In this document: positions 7,124-13,236 of the stretch, piece after piece | Numbering within the stretch: position 1 is the stretch's first letter | Layout of the letters: each line of letters starts with the position of its first letter | Origin: a virus | Strand: one strand, 5' to 3' | IMG/VR virus record: IMGVR_UViG_3300017960_000034 | Span: 1-36,520 of that record | DNA: 36,520 nucleotides | Program-made: the position numbers and the translations under genes | Notes under the pieces: generated by a model | The model's database searches: none | The model's input: only the letters and a program-made list of their open reading frames with translations | What the model was told of the DNA's origin: nothing

Positions 7124-7232
7124 GTCGGACTGAACCGGCGACCGAGCCCACGGCAAGGCTGCATGCGCTAGGCCCCGAGAGGGGTTCCCCGAGAGGGGTG
7201 CGATCCTGCCAATGGCCAGCGGTCGCCGGTTC
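7124..7232 (+). ncRNA. Candidate structured non-coding RNA
   Basis: A perfect 12-bp closing stem (GAACCGGCGACC at 7132-7143 with GGTCGCCGGTTC at 7221-7232) encloses 77 bases. Inside are two tandem copies of CCCC-GAGA-GGGG, each a four-pair hairpin with a GNRA-type loop, and an imperfect helix GGCAAGG...GCAT with GTGC...CCTGCC. No open frame with a ribosome-binding site crosses it and a promoter lies directly upstream. It does not fit a tRNA (stem too long, no T-loop or anticodon arm). It may act alone or as the leader of the gene at 7370. Confidence 0.55.
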
Positions 7233-7326
7233 GTCACGTCAGGGGTCATTTCGTCGAGGACCGTCGGGGTGGAGGCCGGCGTCGTCCCGACTCGATCACT
7301 CAACGTCGTCCAGCTCGCGGACGACA

Positions 7327-7356
7327 CGGGGCCCGGCTCTCGCGGGTCGGGCCCCG
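7327..7356 (+). promoter_or_regulatory. Leader hairpin before the gene at 7370
   Basis: A 9-bp perfect stem CGGGGCCCG (7327-7335) / CGGGCCCCG (7348-7356) ends two bases before the GAGGGAGGAAC ribosome-binding region. It may insulate or modulate translation, or end the RNA transcribed from 7124. There is no T-run after it. Confidence 0.5.
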
Positions 7357-7369
7357 CGGAGGGAGGAAC

Positions 7370-7858
7370 ATGAGAGGACTCACGACTCTGCTCGTCGTTC
7401 TGCTTCTGGCGATGGTGCCGGTTTCGGTCGCCCTCGCCGACGACGAGAGTCCAGAGCCCGTTGACGAGGTCGGCACGGCTGCCGACCTCGAGGAGGAGGA
7501 ACGGGACGACTGGACGAATCTGCTCGCACTACGTTCGGGCGGCCTCTACGACATGAGCGTGAAGGAGTGGACGCCCTACGTCACGACCCCTCTGCTTCGC
7601 TACCAGTCGTTGACAGCAGAGGGGGGAGTCGAGATCGACATCGACGAGGACACCGAGGCGAAGGGACTGATCAGTGCCGTGATCGGTCTGACGTTCAATA
7701 TCGGCAGTCTACGGAAGCTCGGTGTCGAGACGATGTGGGCCGATCATGTCGCGATTCATGTCGGGCCCTATGGTCGCTATCGGTTTGAGGACGGCGACTG
7801 GTCCGGCGGCGTGATGGTCAGTGTGTTGGCGACCGACAGAGACGGTGGTCGCCGCTGA
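7370..7858 (+). CDS. Exported protein of unknown function
   Basis: A 162-residue protein with a clear signal peptide (MRGLTTLLVVLLLAMVPVSVALA, likely cleaved before DDESPEP), an acidic linker, and a C-terminal beta-rich domain with alternating patterns (AIHVGPYGRYRFEDGDWSGGVMVSVLATD) that could be a small barrel or periplasmic domain. The ribosome-binding site is GGAGGGAGGAAC. Such a protein makes sense only in a diderm or secreting host. Function unknown; an exclusion or envelope role is possible. Confidence 0.68.
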   Translation: MRGLTTLLVVLLLAMVPVSVALADDESPEPVDEVGTAADLEEEERDDWTNLLALRSGGLYDMSVKEWTPYVTTPLLRYQSLTAEGGVEIDIDEDTEAKGLISAVIGLTFNIGSLRKLGVETMWADHVAIHVGPYGRYRFEDGDWSGGVMVSVLATDRDGGRR

Positions 7859-7869
7859 TGAATCGACGA

Positions 7870-7943
7870 GAGAGGGGTCACTGTCGCCTTCGACGAGAGG
7901 TCCCATTGCCGCTTTCGACGGTGTCTACCTCGTGACCCCTCTC
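7870..7943 (+). repeat. Long-loop inverted repeat between two genes
   Basis: GAGAGGGGTCAC (7870-7881) pairs perfectly with GTGACCCCTCTC (7932-7943). The 50-base loop carries two near-identical words, CGCCTTCGACG and CGCTTTCGACG. It occupies most of the 109-base gap between the stop at 7858 and the next ATG. Attenuator or structured leader are possible roles. Confidence 0.55.
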
Positions 7944-7967
7944 GACTCGACAACGGAGGTCTGAGAC

Positions 7968-8132
7968 ATGAGATCACTCGTGAGGACTCTGTGCGCGGCC
8001 GCTGTGGCCGGGATGCTCGTCGCCCTGGCTGTCTGCTGGGCGGTCGGGGTCTTCGATGATCTGCCCCGAGACCCGTCGACGCCCTCGACGGAGGCGGTTG
8101 ACGAGCTGATCGAGACCGAGGTCGGGGGGTGA
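7968..8132 (+). CDS. Very small membrane or secreted protein
   Basis: A 54-residue frame starting ATG at 7968 with GGAGGTCTGAGAC upstream. It has one hydrophobic stretch (CAAAVAGMLVALAVCWAVGVF, residues 9-29) after a basic N-terminus, then an acidic tail (STEAVDELIETEVGG). It is the last gene before the non-coding region. The strong ribosome-binding site and topology support it; function unknown. Confidence 0.55.
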   Translation: MRSLVRTLCAAAVAGMLVALAVCWAVGVFDDLPRDPSTPSTEAVDELIETEVGG

Positions 8133-8198
8133 TCGGGGGTCTCGGTCTTCATCTGTAGTTCTTCTACTACTCTCGATATAGAAGATTAGTAGTAGTAG

Positions 8199-8245
8199 TA
8201 GGGCCCGTGGACAAGTGGACAAGTGCCTCGGGCCCTAACTTTTAG
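8199..8245 (+). terminator. Factor-independent terminator of the left plus-strand operon
   Basis: A 9-bp perfect stem TAGGGCCCG (8199-8207) / CGGGCCCTA (8229-8237) is followed by ACTTTTAGG. The loop contains both tandem GTGGACAAG words, so DnaA binding and termination could influence each other. Just upstream, competing pairs TCTTCTA / TAGAAGA and CTACTACT / AGTAGTAG could form (8160-8198). Confidence 0.55.
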
Positions 8246-8422
8246 GGGTCTTCCTCGTCGACGCCGCTGTGAACATCTTGGGAACATCTGTGGAGGACGG
8301 TTGATAGATCGTCGATCTCGTTGTCGGGCGGCGATTTACCCACAGATGCCCACAGGTTGTCCACCGACTATTCACCGAGTTATGCACCGATGCTCGTCGG
8401 GGCCCTCGATGCTGCGAGAAGT

Positions 8423-8448
8423 AGCGTCACGAGCGTCACGAGCGTCAC
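8423..8448 (+). repeat. Three short direct repeats, period 9
   Basis: AGCGTCAC occurs at 8423, 8432 and 8441, with related GCGTCA words at 8505, 8578 and 8595. Iteron-like repeats in the non-coding region. Confidence 0.6.
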
Positions 8449-8480
8449 AGACCCGAGTCAGAGGGCGATTCGTGCTCGCG

Positions 8481-8604
8481 GTGCTGACCGTGCTAGCATC
8501 ACGAGCGTCATCAGCGTGACCGACGTCACGGGTCCAAATCGGGGCCCGATTTGGACCCGTCGTGCTGACGGTGCTAGCGTCATCAGCATCACGAGCGTCA
8601 GCGA
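8481..8604 (+). repeat. Two related repeats flanking the 33-bp palindrome
   Basis: Copy one at 8481-8520 and copy two at 8562-8604 share the words GTGCTGAC, GGTGCTAGC or CGTGCTAGC, ATCACGAGCGTCA and TCATCAGC, in slightly different order. Each is centred near GCTAGC (8492 and 8573) and is itself partly palindromic. Confidence 0.55.
8528..8560. repeat. Perfect 33-bp palindrome
   Basis: Sixteen-base arms (ACGGGTCCAAATCGGG and its exact complement) around a single central base. It lies midway between two direct repeats in the origin-like region. It could be a protein-binding site, a cruciform or a strong terminator; no T-run follows. Confidence 0.8.
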
Positions 8605-8689
8605 CCCGACGAGCTCGCGGCGGTCGGGCCGAAATCGGGCTCGGAGGCGGGGCAATCGTGGGTCTCTCGCTAACGAGGGCGGGCACCAG

Positions 8690-8766
8690 TGAACATCGGG
8701 GGCTGTGTCGGTGTGTCGGGTCGTCTGACGCCGAGATCGTCGCTCACAGGCGATCTATGGAGGTCG
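8690..8766 (+). repeat. Structured element C (relative of A and B)
   Basis: Bases 8730-8766 match element A at 4300-4336 in about 30 of 37 positions (CGAGATCGT...CAGGCGATCTATGGAGGTCG), and the GTCGGTGTGTC at 8707-8717 matches element B. A stem is possible between ATCG...CTGTG (8695-8707) and CACAG.CGAT (8745-8754). The CCCTAGAAG start seen in A and B is missing. Confidence 0.45.
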
Positions 8767-8779
8767 GCGGGGGTCGGAA

Positions 8780-8816
8780 CGGGCCCGATCGGTCTGATTC
8801 GGGGGGATCGGGCCCG
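8780..8816. repeat. Perfect 11-bp inverted repeat
   Basis: CGGGCCCGATC (8780-8790) and GATCGGGCCCG (8806-8816) with a 15-base loop. It lies between element C and the endolysin gene end. Operator or structural role unknown. Confidence 0.6.
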
Positions 8817-8848
8817 AGAGAGAGGTCGACGAGTGGGGCGATCACGTC

Positions 8849-8875
8849 TCTGAGGGCCTCTGTCGAGGTCTCAGA
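8849..8875 (-). terminator. Hairpin after the endolysin gene
   Basis: TCTGAG (8849-8854) with CTCAGA (8870-8875) and CCTC (8857-8860) with GAGG (8865-8868), loop TGTC. It abuts the endolysin stop and is the likely end of the minus-strand transcript. No T-run. Confidence 0.45.
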
Positions 8876-9367
8876 TCACGAATAGGCGCGGTTCATCCAT
8901 CCCTCGGCGAACGGGGCGAAGCCCTCGTCACGGGCGAGGACGAGACGATAGTGACTGGCGGCCTCTGACCGGAGGGCCGCAACGAGGGCGAGTTCGCACG
9001 TCCCGGCGACACCGCTTGCGGTCTCAGGGCCGATGACCCCGTCGATCGAGACGAGGATCCCGCACGATCGAAGGGCACGTTGGAGGCAGACGACGCCCGC
9101 TTTCAGACCCATGTTCACGGCGAGATCGAACGTCTTCGTGGCGATCTTCTCGGGCAACATATCGAAGTTCCGACCCTGCCAGTGATGGGTCCAGTAGATT
9201 TCGATCGCGTCATCGCGGGTCAGGTTCTCGATGTCGACCTCGGGGTGCGACCTCGACGAGATGCCGAAGTTCGTCGCGCCGCCGGGGTCGGTCGGGTGAT
9301 CGACATAGCCGCCCTCGTGATCGAGAACGACTTCGATCGCACGGTTGAACAGCTCTCGACTTGTCAT
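8876..9367 (-). CDS. Endolysin, GH108-type N-acetylmuramidase
   Basis: Cuts peptidoglycan glycan strands at lysis. The 163-residue product has the GH108 signature: LDHEGGYVDHPTDPGGATNFGIS, with the likely catalytic Glu18 in HEGGY, and a C-terminal peptidoglycan-binding segment around SIDGVIGPETASGV. Length is usual for the family. No signal peptide is seen, so export should depend on a holin. Known members are mostly from phages of Gram-negative bacteria, which supports that host type. The ATG at 9367 overlaps the stop of the upstream membrane-protein gene and has GGAGAGAGAGAC ahead. Confidence 0.9.
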   Translation of the reverse strand: MTSRELFNRAIEVVLDHEGGYVDHPTDPGGATNFGISSRSHPEVDIENLTRDDAIEIYWTHHWQGRNFDMLPEKIATKTFDLAVNMGLKAGVVCLQRALRSCGILVSIDGVIGPETASGVAGTCELALVAALRSEAASHYRLVLARDEGFAPFAEGWMNRAYS

Positions 9368-9723
9368 TGTCTCTCTCTCCGTAGTGTGGCGACCTCGACT
9401 CTCAGTTCCCCGAGGACCCGTGCCAGCTCGCCGTCTCGTGTTCTCTGCTCTGTCCGTCCGTTGTTCATCGCGTCGATGCCACGTTTGACGTCGAGCAGAA
9501 CATCGCGCACGTCCTCGAGCGAGACGTTCCCCGTGGCGATCGGGCAGATCAGACGCAGCTCGTCGAACTTCGGCGTGCAGGAACAGTCGTTGCCGTTCTT
9601 GCGGTCAATGAGTCGTCGGATCGTCTCGACGGCTTTCAGGGCGAGGAAGACCGCGATGACGAGAGCAAGGGCGATGAGACCGACTGGTCCGAGGGCGTTC
9701 GCAGATTCTACAATCGAGTCCAT
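9364..9723 (-). CDS. Membrane protein, holin or spanin-type candidate
   Basis: A 119-residue protein. One strong membrane segment (VGLIALALVIAVFLALKAV, residues 14-32) is followed by a soluble helical domain with a Cys pair (DCSC) and a coiled-coil-like C-terminus (ELARVLGELRVEVATLRRERQ). Position directly before the endolysin, with ATGA overlap, argues for a lysis role. A single N-terminal membrane helix plus coiled coil also fits an inner-membrane spanin; no outer spanin frame was found in it. Confidence 0.6.
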   Translation of the reverse strand: MDSIVESANALGPVGLIALALVIAVFLALKAVETIRRLIDRKNGNDCSCTPKFDELRLICPIATGNVSLEDVRDVLLDVKRGIDAMNNGRTEQRTRDGELARVLGELRVEVATLRRERQ

Positions 9724-9734
9724 CTGTGGGCCTT

Positions 9735-10115
9735 TCAGGTAGTGGTTTGGGTGACGTCAATCGACAGCTCGATCGTTCCTTTCTCGACGGTATAGACCTT
9801 GTCGTCTTCGAGCTTGATCTGTACGTCGAAGACCCACGGACGGGCCCCGAGGGTGCGGGTCTCTTCATCGGTGAGGTCGAACCGGAGGATCCCGTTCACG
9901 CCGACGCCCCCGACGTCCTCGATGCAGCCGGTCCCGGGAACGTCGTCAATCGTGATCTCCTTCGCCAGAACGGCATCACCGTCGGCTTCCTCGGCGTACC
10001 GCTTGACGGTCATCCATGCCTTTGCGATCTGATCGGGCAGGCCGGTGATCGTCCGACGAATCTCTAGGTCGTCACCGACCACGAATCCGGTGATTGCCAC
10101 AGCAAGATCACTCAT
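9735..10115 (-). CDS. Ig-like/BppU-like virion protein candidate
   Basis: A 126-residue beta-rich protein with the pattern of baseplate upper-protein N-domains: WMTVKRY..., ILRFDLTDEETRTLG, then PWVFDVQIKLEDDKVYTVEKGTIEL. It overlaps the fibre gene upstream (ATGA at 10112-10115), suggesting the two products work together in the tail tip or fibre. The ending KVYTVEKGTIEL resembles EVYTVDSGVVHI in the protein at 13233-13790. Structural role inferred. Confidence 0.6.
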   Translation of the reverse strand: MSDLAVAITGFVVGDDLEIRRTITGLPDQIAKAWMTVKRYAEEADGDAVLAKEITIDDVPGTGCIEDVGGVGVNGILRFDLTDEETRTLGARPWVFDVQIKLEDDKVYTVEKGTIELSIDVTQTTT

Positions 10116-11134
10116 CCCGTCAATCTCCTTGCGTTCCGCGTGCCCTCGGTCAGTTCAGAGCAGTCGATCGTCCTCACGTCGACTGCGACAGCTCTCGACG
10201 CAACGTGTGACGCGGCGACCGACCGAGTCGCCGAGTGTTGCGCCCACGGCGGAATATAGATCACACCAGCGACGGCAAGAAGACCCTCGGCGATCAATGT
10301 CGCCACGCCGACGATTTCGAGGACCGCGCCGCCCTCGAGGATGCCTTCACCGATCGCGGTCGCCGCCCCGAGTCGCTCGACGAGGCCGCCGCCCTCGAGG
10401 ACGCCTTCTCCGGTCGCGGTCGCCGCCCCGAGTCGCTCGACGAGGCCGCCGCCGTCGAGGACGCCTTCTCCGGTCGCCGTCGCCGCTCCGACAGCCTCGA
10501 CGTTGGCGGCACAAGAGCAGACGCCCTCGCCTGTGATTGTGGCCGACCCTGCCGCTTCGAGGTTCCCTGCTGCCTCGGTGAGCCCCTGACCGACGAGTTC
10601 GGCACTCGGCATCGAATAGACGATTCGGAGCTGACATTTCGAGAAGGTCTGGTTGAAGTCGACTCCCCAGGAGAAGTCGCCCGTGCCCTGCGTGCTGTCG
10701 TCCCACACGCGAACGTCCGTCTGACCGCCGGGAACGATGGCGGCGATTCCGACCGACCCGAGACTAATCAGCTGACCGCCGGTAGGTTTCGCGTAGATCG
10801 TCGCCGCGAGGGTGCCACCGTTCCACTCGCCGGCATCCCCGTCGAGAGTGGTGCCGATGAACTCGCCGATGGAGAACTTGCAGACGTAGTATTGCGGGTC
10901 CCCGTAGGGCTGACTACGTCGCTTCACGACGAGGAATGAGACCGACGTGATCTCTGCTTCGGCGGGGACCGCCGATGTATCGAAGGCGAAGTAGGCGCGC
11001 CAGTAGGTCGGCCCGAACGCACTCTCGCCTGTCTTGCAGTTCGCCCAGCCGGTCGCCGCCGTGAAGACGCTGCTGGCGAGAGTGATCTTCCCGCTTCGTC
11101 CGTCGATGAAGTTAGCGTTGTGCAGATAGAGCAT
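10112..11134 (-). CDS. Tail-fibre-like protein with a 20-residue repeat array
   Basis: A 340-residue protein. Residues 1-175 form a beta-rich domain (YWRAYFAFDTSAVPAEAEITSVSFLVVKRR...) reminiscent of DNRLRE or carbohydrate-binding modules. Residues about 188-285 hold five copies of a 20-residue unit of the type LERLGAATATGEGVLEGGG, encoded by 60-bp DNA repeats. The C-terminus is a separate small domain. A repeat shaft with a globular head suggests a receptor-binding fibre or appendage. The ATG lies inside one arm of an inverted repeat (11132-11194), which may limit translation. Confidence 0.62.
   Translation of the reverse strand: MLYLHNANFIDGRSGKITLASSVFTAATGWANCKTGESAFGPTYWRAYFAFDTSAVPAEAEITSVSFLVVKRRSQPYGDPQYYVCKFSIGEFIGTTLDGDAGEWNGGTLAATIYAKPTGGQLISLGSVGIAAIVPGGQTDVRVWDDSTQGTGDFSWGVDFNQTFSKCQLRIVYSMPSAELVGQGLTEAAGNLEAAGSATITGEGVCSCAANVEAVGAATATGEGVLDGGGLVERLGAATATGEGVLEGGGLVERLGAATAIGEGILEGGAVLEIVGVATLIAEGLLAVAGVIYIPPWAQHSATRSVAASHVASRAVAVDVRTIDCSELTEGTRNARRLTG
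10315..10560 (-). repeat. 60-bp tandem repeat array in the fibre gene
   Basis: About four copies with exact 60-base period; the middle two (10341-10400 and 10401-10460) differ at only a few positions, the outer ones more. All are in frame. Copy number could vary by slippage. Confidence 0.85.
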
Positions 11135-11194
11135 GGGAGCGCCTTTCGGACGTCGAGCGTCCGGCGATCAGGCGATCACAGGCGCTCGCCCATG
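11132..11194 (-). promoter_or_regulatory. Inverted repeat covering the fibre gene start
   Basis: CATGGGAGCGCC (11132-11143) pairs with GGCGCTCGCCCATG (11181-11194), allowing a two-base bulge; inside is a second hairpin CGGACG-TCGAG-CGTCCG (about 11148-11164). In minus-strand RNA the stem would hide the ATG at 11134 and its AAGG ribosome-binding site. Confidence 0.5.
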
Positions 11195-11196
11195 TG

Positions 11197-11616
11197 TCAG
11201 CGGAGCTTCAGGACGAGGAAGCCGTCGAGGATCTTGAACACGTCGCCGTTGCCGACGGTCTTCGACTCGTCGAGTTCGCCGTGATAGAGAAGGTTCCCAC
11301 TCGTCGCCGCGTCGAAGACAGCGACGTGCGTGACCGTTCCCCACGAGGCGGTCGCCGTCGGAAACGTGATCGGGCCGTTGTTCTCGACAGCATAGGCATC
11401 GCCGTCGACTGCGGCAAGCGTCCACTCGGGGCTGCCCCCGCCGTTCTCGTAGACCCGCACACGGGCATAGGAGCCGCCCGAGACCTCGGTTCCCGTCCCC
11501 GCGTCGGTTGGGTCATCGGTGAACAAGGCGACCCACGTTGACGGAGACGTGTAGGCGTCGTCGTTGAAGATATGATCAAGCAGTTCCTGTTCGAGATAGT
11601 CAGAGAGGGCTGGCAC
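11197..11616 (-). CDS. Tail fibre-type protein (short)
   Basis: A 139-residue protein with the familiar phage pattern ALSDYLEQELLDHIF...PSTWVALFTDDPTDAGTGTEVSGGSYARVRV, followed by TFPTATASWGTVTHVAVFDAATSGNLLYHGEL. Proteins with this sequence plan sit next to fibre or portal genes in many siphophages and are annotated as tail fibre or virion proteins. Start GTG at 11616 after AGGAGATCACC. It probably forms a small beta-rich virion component. Confidence 0.72.
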   Translation of the reverse strand: MPALSDYLEQELLDHIFNDDAYTSPSTWVALFTDDPTDAGTGTEVSGGSYARVRVYENGGGSPEWTLAAVDGDAYAVENNGPITFPTATASWGTVTHVAVFDAATSGNLLYHGELDESKTVGNGDVFKILDGFLVLKLR

Positions 11617-11625
11617 GGTGATCTC

Positions 11626-13236
11626 CTATCGTGTGGGCTGTGGGCTAACCGAGACGAGACGACGGGTCACGTCGTTGCTCGTCATCACATGATCCCGGCC
11701 GTCGCCGTTGCCGCCGCCGGCTGCCTCTTCGGCGGCTGCCTCGATCTGCGTCTCGACTTCGGAGGCCGTGACCGGCTCTTCCTTCGGTGCGCCCCCGTCG
11801 ATCTTGATTCCCCATTTCTCGGCGAGATCGAGTTCACGCCTGAGCTGTCGGAAGACGTCCTCGACATCGAGACCACGTTCCGCGAGGACCTCTGCTCGGG
11901 TGCCGAGTCCGTTTTCGATCGAGAGGACCGCGCCCTTCGCCGCCTTCTCGGGGTCGATCCACGCCCATCCTCGAGGACGATGTTCGACCTCACGATAGCG
12001 GTCGGGATTCTGGGAGGGGAGGCGAAGCTTGCGGGTCAGGAGAGCCATCGAGAGCCACACGTCATATAGCGGGACTCGCCACATCTCGATGAAGTCGTTC
12101 TGAATCCCTCGCCAGTCGTCTCTCTCGACGAGAGCGAAGCTCCGCATCGACGAGTAGCTGACGCCGCGGGCGTCGTTGGCGAGGACGTTGTAGAAGACGC
12201 CTAGGCCCGTGGCGACCTTGCGGGCCATCTGCTCGACGAAGGCCCCGAACTGCCCCGTCGGGTGATCTGGCGACCAGCCGTTGAACTCGTATCCCTCAGG
12301 CACGATCTCGATCGAGCCGGGATTCGCCTCGATCATCGCCGGGTCCTTCTCGCCGGCGAGGTCGGGCCCGAGTGAGTCGGCCCGCTTCTGGAGAAATCCC
12401 ATCTTGGCAGCGGCGACTCTCGCAGCGACGGCCTCGGATTCCTCGTAGGCGTCGAGCATGTGCGCGGGCACCATGATCGAGTGGACCCACGTCACGCCTC
12501 GGGTCTGATTCACACGATCGGGATCGTAGAGATGAATCATCTCGCTGGCGGGGACGAAGTATCGCTCGCGGATCACTGTCATCGACACCGACGAGGGCTT
12601 TGTCCAACACCAGAAACCGACGGGCCTCGACAGCTCGTCGACCTCGACTCCCATTCTGATCTCGTTCTGACCGTCACGGGCGGGTCGGTTCAACCGTTCG
12701 TCGATTAGATCGGCGTCGATCGCTTGCAACGCGAGCCCGAAGGGATTCCCCTCGACGCCACGCCACAGACGGACAAACGTCTCGCCGTCGCAAGCGACGG
12801 TCTTCAAGATCAGTTGCTCGAAGCGTCTAAGAGAGAGCTTGCCGTCGAGTGTGACGGGCTTCCGCGCCCACGTTCGCCAAGCCCGTTCGATCTCGTCGTT
12901 GACAGCGGTGTCGAGAACGAAGGTCTCGCCCTCTTCGCCCTGGCTCGGTCTCGTGACGAGAGCCTGTAGGGTGATCCCCTGTGAGCCGATGACGTTGTTT
13001 CTGAGCAGACGGAAGTAGCGTTTGATGTAGCTGTTGTTGCGAGCGAGTTCGCGAGCCCGCGCCCTCAGTCGTCGGATGTCGCCTTTGATCTCTTCATCGG
13101 CAGAGCGAGAGGCGGCGATCCAGTCGAGCAGAAGACGATTGCTCATCGCGCCCTCGAAGGCCGTTCGATTCTGACCTCGGGCCTCTCGCCAGCCGAGACG
13201 AAATGCGCGGGCGATCCTCTGTCGGAACGGTCTCAT
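11626..13236 (-). CDS. Portal protein, lambda family
   Basis: Forms the dodecameric ring at the capsid vertex for DNA entry and exit. The 536-residue product starts MRPFRQRIARAF and has the lambda-portal hallmarks: ARARELARNNSYIKRYFRLLRNNVIGSQGITLQ near the N-terminus, FVRLWRGVEGNPFGLALQAIDADLIDERLN, VPASEMIHLYDPDRVNQTRGVTWVHSIM, LGVFYNVLANDARGVSYSSMRS and WIDPEKAAKGAVLSIENGLGTRAEVLAERGLDVEDVFRQLRREL. The ATG at 13236 overlaps the stop of the upstream gene, so a longer upstream frame was rejected. It lies on the opposite strand from the terminase and capsid genes, which is unusual. Confidence 0.92.
   Translation of the reverse strand: MRPFRQRIARAFRLGWREARGQNRTAFEGAMSNRLLLDWIAASRSADEEIKGDIRRLRARARELARNNSYIKRYFRLLRNNVIGSQGITLQALVTRPSQGEEGETFVLDTAVNDEIERAWRTWARKPVTLDGKLSLRRFEQLILKTVACDGETFVRLWRGVEGNPFGLALQAIDADLIDERLNRPARDGQNEIRMGVEVDELSRPVGFWCWTKPSSVSMTVIRERYFVPASEMIHLYDPDRVNQTRGVTWVHSIMVPAHMLDAYEESEAVAARVAAAKMGFLQKRADSLGPDLAGEKDPAMIEANPGSIEIVPEGYEFNGWSPDHPTGQFGAFVEQMARKVATGLGVFYNVLANDARGVSYSSMRSFALVERDDWRGIQNDFIEMWRVPLYDVWLSMALLTRKLRLPSQNPDRYREVEHRPRGWAWIDPEKAAKGAVLSIENGLGTRAEVLAERGLDVEDVFRQLRRELDLAEKWGIKIDGGAPKEEPVTASEVETQIEAAAEEAAGGGNGDGRDHVMTSNDVTRRLVSVSPQPTR

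Larger units (their letters stand above)
8150..8640. other. Probable replication origin region
   Basis: There is no gene from 8133 to 8875. This part holds an AT-rich tract (8157-8200, the only long one in a GC-rich genome), and a group of DnaA-box-like words: two GTGGACAA copies in tandem (8207-8214, 8215-8222; complement TTGTCCAC), TTACCCACA at 8336, TTGTCCACC at 8357 and TTATGCACC at 8380. It also holds 9-base-period repeats of AGCGTCAC, two 40-base related repeats and a 33-bp palindrome. The combination is typical of an origin; no replication protein gene adjoins it. Function is inferred. Confidence 0.55.

Noticed and set aside
7132-7232. tRNA-like appearance of the folded RNA
   Set aside because: Closing stem is 12 bp and not 7, and there is no T-loop GGTTCRA or anticodon arm; treated as another kind of RNA.
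10315-10560. Regularly spaced repeats that might suggest CRISPR
   Set aside because: Repeats are contiguous with a 60-base period, have no unique spacers and encode a 20-residue protein repeat.
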